A DNA stretch of 6,680 bases from Methanospirillum sp. (GTDB lineage: Archaea; Halobacteriota; Methanomicrobia; Methanomicrobiales; Methanospirillaceae): positions 1-6,680 of the forward strand of contig JAJRBL010000148.1 of the NCBI GenBank assembly GCA_028679485.1, written 5' to 3'. The notes below the pieces were generated by a model. The model did no database searches and had not been told where the DNA came from. It worked only from the letters and a program-made list of their open reading frames with translations. A program made the position numbers and the translations under genes. Below are positions 1 through 4,977 of the stretch, one piece after another. The stretch's first letter is position 1. Every line of letters begins with the position of its first letter.

Positions 1-1638
1 ACTGAGGCCGGATTCATGAACTGGACCATTCCTCTGGACGGCTCCCCATCATTCCTGACCTATGTCAACATGAGTCCGACAATGGACCTGATTGTAAGAG
101 TCGAAGGAATGTATAATTCAGAAACCGGTTTGATTAATCTGAGTTACGAATCCCTCGATCCGATAACCCTGCTTCCGCCTGAAGATACAACTATCGGGTT
201 CCTGCCCCCCATCACGTCTGATGGAACCGAGATCACCTGGTTTGCGTACTCGGCAGAGACCAACCCTGGCCTGGCAACCGGTACCGAGATCAAGAACCGT
301 GCCTGGGTGCAGTTTGATGGGATCGGAGCGTACAACCCGGCCCCGCCAAACCAGAGTTACGTGAACACCATCGATGCATCGAAACCGGTGAGTGATCTGA
401 CCGCTACCGCAAACGGGACTGTCGTGAATGTCCAGGTATCAGGATCTGATGCAGGATCAGGCATCAGTAGTTACATGGTCTTTGCCTCGATGGATAACGG
501 GGATTATTACCCGGCGGCGAGCGGGGTTACCGGGACAACCGCTTCCTTCACCGGATCCAAAGGGCATACCTACCGGCTCTACAGCCAGGCAACCGATAAT
601 GTCGGGAACGTGGAGGATACCCATTCATCCCCTGATGCAACCGTGACCATCACGGCCCAGGAGACCCCGATCCTTTCACGGATATCACCAAATTCAGCGA
701 TCACCGGGTCTGGTCCGGTGATCATCACGGCCTCGGGAAGTGGGTTCACCGCATCGAGTCTTGTCAGGGTGGATGGTTCATCACTCTCTACCGGTTATGT
801 TTCAGGGACCGGACTGAGGGGCGAGATCCCGGCAGCATATCTCACCACGAGCGGAACTCGCTCTATCGATGTATTAAATACCGATTCTGAACTGGTCTCC
901 AACTCCCTGCCCTTCACCGTCACCTCAGGGAGAACCTGGTATATTACTGCCACCTCATCAGGGAATGGGACGATATCACCTTCCGGGCTTGTTGCTGTCC
1001 CTGAAGGTGGGGATCAGGCCTTTACCATAACCCCCAGCACCGGTTTTTCCATCGAGGATGTACTCGTCGACGGGGATAGTGTCGGGGCAGTCCCGGGTTA
1101 CACATTCTCGAACGTGGTCTCCAACCGGACCCTCAATGCCAGGTTTGCAGAGATCATCGTGAATAAACACACCATCAACGCGACTTCAGACGACTGGACG
1201 ATCAATTATCCGCATGGGAACCGGACATACCCTGAAGGCTCCAACAAGACCTATATCACTCAGGCAAAACCAGGGGCAGAACTCAGTGATGTAAAGGTTG
1301 ATACGACTTCCCAGGGTTCAATCACGTCATATCCCTTTACCAACATCACCAAAGACCATACCATCATAACCGAGGGCAATCCGGCAGCTGACCAGGTACA
1401 TGTCTTCTTCAACATCACCCCGAGATCAGGAAAAATTCCGCTGACCGTTGAGTGTACCGATCAGTCACTCGGAAATCCGAGGTCCTGGCGCTGGCAGTTT
1501 GGAGACGGAACCAACTCCACGGAGAAGAACACCACCCATACCTACCGGATTCCGGGAGTCTACAGTGTCTCGCTCGAGGCATTCAATAACCAGACGAGCG
1601 GGACCGGGATATGCAACGGGTGCGTGACCGTAACCTGA
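1..1638 (+). CDS. Large secreted multidomain surface protein with TIG, InlB-like and PKD domains (5' partial)
   Basis: The reading frame is open from base 1, so the gene begins upstream and the ATG at 16 is probably internal; residue numbers here count from that Met. Residues 1-121 resemble a module of large secreted repeat proteins (GFLPP at 61-65, LATGTEIKN around 86-94, VNTIDA at 116-121). Residues about 124-213 form an Ig/FnIII-like module (SGSDAGSGISSY, then ATDNVGNVE). Residues about 218-303 look like an IPT/TIG domain (ISPNSAITG, ASGSGF). Residues about 307-378 and 385-453 look like two divergent InlB B-repeat modules. Residues about 461-540 are a PKD domain (WRWQFGDG 491-498, HTY 508-510, GVYSVSL 514-520). 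The protein ends at the PKD domain without a membrane helix or sorting signal. Fifteen N-X-S/T sequons are visible. The likely role is extracellular adhesion or envelope structure; the ligand is unknown. Any signal peptide lies outside the window. Confidence 0.85.
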   Translation, partial: TEAGFMNWTIPLDGSPSFLTYVNMSPTMDLIVRVEGMYNSETGLINLSYESLDPITLLPPEDTTIGFLPPITSDGTEITWFAYSAETNPGLATGTEIKNRAWVQFDGIGAYNPAPPNQSYVNTIDASKPVSDLTATANGTVVNVQVSGSDAGSGISSYMVFASMDNGDYYPAASGVTGTTASFTGSKGHTYRLYSQATDNVGNVEDTHSSPDATVTITAQETPILSRISPNSAITGSGPVIITASGSGFTASSLVRVDGSSLSTGYVSGTGLRGEIPAAYLTTSGTRSIDVLNTDSELVSNSLPFTVTSGRTWYITATSSGNGTISPSGLVAVPEGGDQAFTITPSTGFSIEDVLVDGDSVGAVPGYTFSNVVSNRTLNARFAEIIVNKHTINATSDDWTINYPHGNRTYPEGSNKTYITQAKPGAELSDVKVDTTSQGSITSYPFTNITKDHTIITEGNPAADQVHVFFNITPRSGKIPLTVECTDQSLGNPRSWRWQFGDGTNSTEKNTTHTYRIPGVYSVSLEAFNNQTSGTGICNGCVTVT

Positions 1639-1688
1639 AAAACCCTTTTCTTGTGGATCGAGGTAAAATCCGATTCCTTCTCCATAGG

Positions 1689-1699
1689 TATTTTTTATC
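1689..1699 (+). promoter_or_regulatory. TATA box of the YbjQ-family gene
   Basis: TATTTTTTATC is centred about 26 bases before the ATG at 1720, which is the normal distance from an archaeal TATA box to the transcription start. The bases just before the ATG (tactcctcgt) contain no Shine-Dalgarno sequence. Together these point to transcription starting at or next to the start codon, giving a leaderless mRNA. The call rests on spacing and composition only. Confidence 0.5.
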
Positions 1700-1719
1700 T
1701 CTCTTTACATACTCCTCGT

Positions 1720-2082
1720 ATGACCGAAGAGATCATCGTTGTCAGCACACCCTATGTTCCAGGATACCGGATAAAGAAACAGGTCGGGTTCACCTGGGGC
1801 CTGATTGTCAGGAGCAGGGGATTGGGAGGGAATGTTGTTGCAGGATTGCGAACAGTGCTGGGCGGGGAGATACACGAGTACACGAAGCTTCTCAATCAGT
1901 CGCGTTCTGAAGCCCTGGAACGGATGAAGCAGCATGCGGGAGAGATGGGGGCAAACGCGATCATCGGTGTTCAGTTTGATTCCTCGGAGATCGGACAGGT
2001 CATGACCGAGATCCTGGCCTATGGAACCGCAGTGGTTGTTGAACCTGAGCATGAGGCTGGAGATCCGGTCCGGTTGGTATAG
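1720..2082 (+). CDS. YbjQ/UPF0145 family protein, function unknown
   Basis: This 120-residue protein belongs to the YbjQ (UPF0145, DUF74) family, whose members are small proteins of about 105 residues known structurally as ring-like oligomers but without an agreed biochemical role. Visible family marks are the N-terminal strand with STPYVPGYRI (9-18), a glycine-rich turn near 32-37, GGEIHEYTKLL (48-58), the long helix with ALERMKQHAGEMGANAIIGV (65-84), and the closing strand AYGTAVVV (100-107). The last 10 or so residues are an acidic, probably flexible tail. An in-frame ATG at 1651 would add 23 residues (MWIEVKSDSF...) unlike the family and would place the TATA box inside the gene, so 1720 is preferred. 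It is separated from the surface-protein gene by 81 bases and from the glycosyltransferase operon by nearly 490 bases, and appears to be transcribed alone. It is cytoplasmic: no signal or membrane segment is seen. Confidence 0.9.
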   Translation: MTEEIIVVSTPYVPGYRIKKQVGFTWGLIVRSRGLGGNVVAGLRTVLGGEIHEYTKLLNQSRSEALERMKQHAGEMGANAIIGVQFDSSEIGQVMTEILAYGTAVVVEPEHEAGDPVRLV

Positions 2083-2086
2083 CTGA

Positions 2087-2109
2087 GGTTCCCTCCTCAC
2101 CGGGAGACC
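2087..2109 (+). terminator. Small hairpin just after the YbjQ gene
   Basis: GGT-TCCC at 2087-2093 can pair with GGGA-G-ACC at 2102-2109, giving seven base pairs with one bulged G around an eight-base loop. It begins five bases after the stop codon, so it may shape the 3' end of the YbjQ mRNA. Archaeal termination usually depends on oligo-T rather than hairpins, and no T run follows directly, so the assignment as a terminator is weak. Confidence 0.25.
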
Positions 2110-2170
2110 ATCGAGATATGTAGGGTTGACTTTATTTACTACCCCGAATGATCACTCGTCTATCTTTCTC

Positions 2171-2184
2171 TCCATTTTTTCACT
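2171..2184 (+). repeat. 14-base direct repeat, copy 1
   Basis: TCCATTTTTTCACT occurs here and again, identically, at 2410-2423, 239 bases downstream. Similarity after the 14-mer is only patchy, so this is either a small eroded duplication or coincidence favoured by the T run. Confidence 0.5.
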
Positions 2185-2190
2185 GTTTTT
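2175..2190 (+). terminator. Oligo-T tract, possible archaeal terminator for the YbjQ transcript
   Basis: Two T runs (T6 at 2175-2180 and T5 at 2186-2190) lie in a pyrimidine-rich stretch starting near 2160, about 95 bases after the YbjQ stop codon. Runs of T in the non-template strand are the usual intrinsic termination signal in archaea. Other T runs occur at 2289-2294 and 2414-2419, so the exact end of the transcript cannot be fixed from sequence. Confidence 0.35.
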
Positions 2191-2225
2191 CCCAGCCTGA
2201 TCTCGGTTGCCTGCCGGGGGTGTGA

Positions 2226-2414
2226 TTAGTTATCAGCCAGATAACGCTTATTCGCGCGGGGAATGCATGTGTCACTAATTTCATGCGGTTTTTTGGGCAG
2301 GGTAGAATTGTCCCCTGCATATGGGATGATATAAGCGATATTGTCAACCATCCTCAGAAATGCCAGTATAGGATCCCGGTATTCAGAGAGATATTTTATA
2401 GATAGTTCATCCAT
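2226..2414 (-). CDS. Doubtful small ORF (62 codons), unrecognised
   Basis: The frame runs from ATG at 2414 down to a TAA at 2226-2228 and would encode MDELSIKYLSEY... to ...KRYLADN. The composition is protein-like, with a mix of charged and hydrophobic residues and an internal hydrophobic stretch (NIAYIIPYAG), but I recognise no family, signal peptide or membrane segment. There is no Shine-Dalgarno sequence before the ATG (gtgaaaaa) and no clear promoter upstream on this strand. The T-rich spacer reads as A-rich codons on this strand, which can create open frames by chance. It also overlaps the probable TATA box of the downstream operon. It may be spurious, a decayed gene fragment or a real small protein. 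Confidence 0.2.
   Translation of the reverse strand: MDELSIKYLSEYRDPILAFLRMVDNIAYIIPYAGDNSTLPKKPHEISDTCIPRANKRYLADN
2229..2245. repeat. Inverted repeat GTTATC-N5-GATAAC
   Basis: A perfect six-base inverted repeat (2229-2234 and 2240-2245) surrounds the five-base spacer AGCCA. It could be a binding site for a dimeric regulator or a small hairpin. It lies about 150 bases upstream of the probable operon TATA box, far for a typical archaeal operator, and overlaps the end of the doubtful minus-strand ORF. Confidence 0.3.
2391..2401 (+). promoter_or_regulatory. Probable TATA box of the glycosyltransferase/debranching operon
   Basis: ATATTTTATAG is the best TATA-box match in the spacer and follows a purine-rich GAGAG that could serve as the upstream TFB-recognition part. 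Transcription would start near 2422-2425, leaving about 145 bases of leader before the first glycosyltransferase, or almost none before the ATG at 2424. TATA elements are nearly symmetric, so a minus-strand role is not excluded, but no well-supported gene lies in that direction. Confidence 0.45.
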
Positions 2415-2423
2415 TTTTTCACT
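2410..2423 (+). repeat. 14-base direct repeat, copy 2
   Basis: This is the second exact copy of TCCATTTTTTCACT. It lies between the TATA box at 2391-2401 and the ATG at 2424, so it covers the expected initiation region of the operon promoter; copy 1 lies in the T-rich tract after the YbjQ gene. Confidence 0.5.
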
Positions 2424-2576
2424 ATGCCCATCTGCCAGTTCTCATCCGTTGTCATATCGCATCACCCTCCATGGAAACGGGATTCTCTCTTGTTACCTGG
2501 TATGACACACCCGGCTGTTCTGCAGCCTTTGACGGATTCTAAGCATGATACCGTAGGTGAATACGCAGATGGATAA
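2424..2576 (+). CDS. Possible 50-codon leader ORF overlapping the first glycosyltransferase
   Basis: An ATG at 2424 lies about 27 bases after the centre of the TATA box at 2391-2401, the spacing expected for a leaderless message. The frame continues for 50 codons (MPICQFSSVV..., with HHPPW in the middle) and stops with TAA at 2574-2576, six bases after the first base of the glycosyltransferase ATG at 2569. It is in a different frame from that gene. There is no Shine-Dalgarno sequence, as expected if leaderless. The peptide resembles nothing I know. It may be a translated leader that couples ribosomes into the operon, or simply chance; 50 open codons in a spacer is not rare. Confidence 0.25.
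   Translation: MPICQFSSVVISHHPPWKRDSLLLPGMTHPAVLQPLTDSKHDTVGEYADG
2555..2560 (+). promoter_or_regulatory. Ribosome-binding site deciding the first glycosyltransferase start
   Basis: AGGTGA ends eight bases before the ATG at 2569. The second glycosyltransferase has GGAGGTGA at exactly the same eight-base distance, so this is the organism's Shine-Dalgarno pattern. The in-frame GTG at 2557 lies inside this element and is therefore unlikely to be the start. Confidence 0.6.
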
Positions 2577-3705
2577 ACGATATAAAATAGCGATCTTCTG
2601 CTGGGAGAACCTTTATGGTGACCGGGTAGGCGGATTGTCCAATGCTGCCACGTACCTTGCCCAGTCGCTGGCAAAAGAGCATGAAGTACATTTCTTCACC
2701 CGGGGAGACGAGGATTTCGATATGAACGGGGTGCATTACCATGCATTCCGCCCGAATGGCAACAATGTGGTTGAGTATTGTAAAAATCTTTCGTACGGAC
2801 TCGTAAACCGCTTTTACCAGTATGATTCCCCTTCTTTTGATATTCTTCATTTCCATGACTGGCACATGGTCGAAGCCCTCCACCTTCTCCAGCACCGGCC
2901 GACGGTCTTTACCTATCACTCAACCGAGTTTGGCCGGAACGGAAACATCCATGGAGACTGGTGGGAGTTTCATGAAATATGCAGCAAGGAATGGTATGCA
3001 GGTCTCATCGCCCGGCGATGCGTTACCGTCTCGTGGGCACTCAAGAACGAGATAATCGATCTCTATAAAACGGATCCCGCGAAGATCCACGTAATTCCAA
3101 ACGGGGTGGTCAAGGAACAGTTCGATGTAAGCATCGATCAGGAAGCCATCAAGGTCAGTTACGGTCTTGACTGCCATACCCTGCTTATCACCTATGTCGG
3201 GAGGCTGACCTACCAGAAAGGTCCCGACATCCTGGTAGATGCTATCCCGCTGATAAAGGAAAAACACGGGAATACCCATTTTATCCTCGCCGGAAGCGGG
3301 GGGATGAGGGACTGGCTTGCCGGTCGTACCCGTGGAATGCCGGTTCAGTTCCCTGGTTTCATATCAGACTCGGAGTATGTCCGCCTCCTCCATGCCAGTG
3401 ACATCGTCGTGATACCCAGCCGGAATGAACCATTTGGGATTGTGCTCCTTGAGGCATGGAGTGCAAACCGGCCTGTCGTGGTCAGCCGCGTCGGAGGCCT
3501 GAACGAAAATGTCGAACACGGGGTGACCGGGCTTATTGTCGATACTACTCCGGGGGGAATTTCCTGGGGGGTTAATTATCTCCTCGATAACCCGCACGAT
3601 AGGATACGCATGGCACGTGGCGGGTACAACCAGGTTGATCGCCGCTTTTTCTGGGATTCTATCCGTGACCAGGTGCTCTATGTCTACCGGGAGGTGACCG
3701 GCTGA
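2569..3705 (+). CDS. GT4-family glycosyltransferase, probably in alpha-glucan synthesis (first of pair)
   Basis: This 378-residue protein has the two-domain GT-B architecture of retaining family GT4, which transfers a sugar from a nucleotide-sugar donor. The N-terminal acceptor domain shows the glycine loop GGLS (21-24), HDW (96-98) and YHSTEFGR (116-123). The C-terminal donor domain shows GRLTYQKG (211-218), with the conserved Arg212 and Lys217 that contact the donor phosphates, and the E-x7-E motif Glu287-Glu295 in EPFGIVLLE. No signal peptide or membrane anchor is visible, so the enzyme is cytosolic. The HDW and YHSTE stretches recall glycogen and starch synthase-like GT4 proteins. The start at 2569 is chosen from the AGGTGA eight bases upstream; a GTG at 2557 would add four residues. 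The stop codon directly abuts the next start. Synthesis of glycogen is inferred from the debranching enzyme in the same operon; other glycans remain possible. Confidence 0.88.
   Translation: MDKRYKIAIFCWENLYGDRVGGLSNAATYLAQSLAKEHEVHFFTRGDEDFDMNGVHYHAFRPNGNNVVEYCKNLSYGLVNRFYQYDSPSFDILHFHDWHMVEALHLLQHRPTVFTYHSTEFGRNGNIHGDWWEFHEICSKEWYAGLIARRCVTVSWALKNEIIDLYKTDPAKIHVIPNGVVKEQFDVSIDQEAIKVSYGLDCHTLLITYVGRLTYQKGPDILVDAIPLIKEKHGNTHFILAGSGGMRDWLAGRTRGMPVQFPGFISDSEYVRLLHASDIVVIPSRNEPFGIVLLEAWSANRPVVVSRVGGLNENVEHGVTGLIVDTTPGGISWGVNYLLDNPHDRIRMARGGYNQVDRRFFWDSIRDQVLYVYREVTG
3690..3697 (+). promoter_or_regulatory. Strong ribosome-binding site for the second glycosyltransferase
   Basis: GGAGGTGA, a full-length match to the archaeal Shine-Dalgarno consensus, ends eight bases before the ATG at 3706. 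It lies within the last codons of the preceding gene, encoding part of its YREVTG tail. It fixes the start of the second transferase and suggests efficient independent initiation in addition to coupling. Confidence 0.75.
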
Positions 3706-4977
3706 ATGCCCAATATCGCGTATATCGTAGACGAATTTTTCCCCCATATCCGTGGAGGTCTTGGAACCTACGCGATGGAGATCACGGGAAGACTTCTTTC
3801 TGAAGACCTTCATCCCGTGATTTTCACCCGAAATACCGGAGATGACCCGGTCTCCGATCTCTGGAACGCAATTCCCGTCTATCGTCCTGTTTTGCTCAGC
3901 CTTGGGGATACCCTTCCACTCCTCTCTCCGCTTGATGTCCAGTCATGGGATAAGGACGGGCAGAATTTCTTCCTGGAAACGGTTCTGTACAATTACCTCT
4001 CGGCAGATCACCTGGTCAGAATAATCTGCAGGGAAAAAAAGAAAAGGATCGATCTGGTGGTTTCACATGACTGGATGGCAGCCCCGGCAGGTCTGCTTAT
4101 CAGGCAAAACCTGAAAATTCCCCTGGTTTTTCATTATCATTCGACAGAACAGGGCAGGGTGGAGAAACCTTCGCCGATCGTTGAGTTGATCGAGAAAACA
4201 GCAGCAAAGATGGCAGATGTAATTATTACCGTTTCCCATGCGATGAAAGACGAACTTGTACGAACAGGATACCAGGAGGAGAAGATTACGGTTATTCACA
4301 ACGGGGTGGATATCAGGAGATACGATCCCGGCCTCTTCTCCCGGGAGATGATATCAGCTTTCAGGGACAGGATCGGTCTCGGAGACTGCCCGATGATCCT
4401 GTTTGTCGGGAGACTGACCAGGGTAAAGGGAGTTGACGAACTGGTACGGGCGATGCCCCTAGTGACCAGGGAGATCCCCGATGCCAGGCTGGTTATCCTC
4501 GGTGTCGGCGAGATGCTTGGCGAGATACGCTCACTCGTTGACGAATTAAATCTTTCCGGGCAGGTCATCATCCACGACCGGTTTGTTCCGGAACGGGAAC
4601 GGCTTTTGTATTACGCATCCTGTGATTGTGCAGTCTTCCCATCCAAGTATGAACCCTTCGGGCTGGTCTGCACGGAGGCCATGTCCATGGCAAAACCGGT
4701 TGTTGTCGGAGCAACCGGGACAAGTGGATTTAAGGAACAGGTCATCACCGATGGTCCGGATCAATGTGGATACCACATAAATCCCTGGAATCCATCAGAT
4801 ATTGCAAAGTACCTGTGCATACTCCTGAGTGACCGCGAGAGGATGCAGCAGCTCGGTCTTGCGGGAAGAAGACGTGCTGTCGAATATTTTTCAGCTGAGA
4901 AGACCGCCAGGATGACCGGGGATATATACCGGAAAGCGATTGCGCAGTCAGATGGTGTTTTAAGAGGAGGGAGATGA
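3706..4977 (+). CDS. GT4-family glycosyltransferase, glycogen-synthase-like (second of pair)
   Basis: This 423-residue protein is a second GT-B, GT4-family transferase, clearly diverged from its upstream neighbour. The N-terminal domain has FFPHIRGGLGTY (11-22), whose GGLG loop (17-20) is the nucleotide-sugar-binding turn also seen in glycogen synthases, HDW (121-123) and YHSTEQGR (144-151). The C-terminal domain has VGRLTRVKG (234-242) with Arg236 and Lys241, and the E-x7-E pair Glu316-Glu324 in EPFGLVCTE. All residues usually needed for catalysis are present, so both copies look active. Compared with the first enzyme it has about 25 extra residues between strand one and the HDW motif (region 45-115) and a longer C-terminal helix. 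The first codon directly follows the previous stop and the last codons overlap the next start. It probably elongates an alpha-1,4-glucan; donor choice (ADP- or UDP-glucose) and a GlgM-like alternative cannot be read from the sequence. Confidence 0.88.
   Translation: MPNIAYIVDEFFPHIRGGLGTYAMEITGRLLSEDLHPVIFTRNTGDDPVSDLWNAIPVYRPVLLSLGDTLPLLSPLDVQSWDKDGQNFFLETVLYNYLSADHLVRIICREKKKRIDLVVSHDWMAAPAGLLIRQNLKIPLVFHYHSTEQGRVEKPSPIVELIEKTAAKMADVIITVSHAMKDELVRTGYQEEKITVIHNGVDIRRYDPGLFSREMISAFRDRIGLGDCPMILFVGRLTRVKGVDELVRAMPLVTREIPDARLVILGVGEMLGEIRSLVDELNLSGQVIIHDRFVPERERLLYYASCDCAVFPSKYEPFGLVCTEAMSMAKPVVVGATGTSGFKEQVITDGPDQCGYHINPWNPSDIAKYLCILLSDRERMQQLGLAGRRRAVEYFSAEKTARMTGDIYRKAIAQSDGVLRGGR

Larger units (their letters stand above)
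2083..2568. other. Intergenic region of 486 bases with no confident gene
   Basis: This spacer separates the YbjQ gene from the glycosyltransferase operon and is visibly richer in A+T than the genes around it. It holds a possible 3' hairpin (2087-2109), T-rich tracts (2160-2190), a GTTATC/GATAAC inverted repeat (2229-2245), two copies of a 14-mer (2171-2184 and 2410-2423), a minus-strand 62-codon ORF (2226-2414), a TATA box (2391-2401) and a plus-strand 50-codon ORF (2424-2576) that runs into the next gene. No tRNA cloverleaf, CRISPR repeat or insertion-sequence end was recognised. It could contain a small RNA or a decayed gene, but nothing proves either. Confidence 0.6.

Noticed and set aside
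1651..1719. Longer YbjQ start at ATG 1651
   Set aside because: The added residues are not family-like and the TATA box at 1689-1699 would lie inside the coding region.
1611..1910. Plus-strand 99-codon ORF overlapping the surface-protein end and the YbjQ gene
   Set aside because: It lies in a different frame across two well-supported genes and has an Arg/Cys/His-rich composition typical of an out-of-frame shadow.
1705..2100. Minus-strand 131-codon ORF opposite the YbjQ gene
   Set aside because: It is antisense to nearly all of a recognised family protein and its translation has no recognisable motif.
2131..2138. TTTATTTA as a second promoter TATA box
   Set aside because: No coding frame starts at a fitting distance downstream; it more likely belongs to the T-rich terminator region.
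2083..2250. Possible tRNA or structured RNA after the YbjQ gene
   Set aside because: Only one short hairpin is seen; there is no T-loop GTTCRANNC, anticodon stem or matching acceptor stem.
2539..2919. Minus-strand 126-codon ORF opposite the first glycosyltransferase
   Set aside because: It is fully antisense to conserved GT4 sequence; no motif or ribosome-binding site supports it.
3364..3813. Minus-strand 149-codon ORF across the glycosyltransferase junction
   Set aside because: It is antisense to conserved donor-site motifs and to the next gene's start; it is long only because of codon bias on the coding strand.
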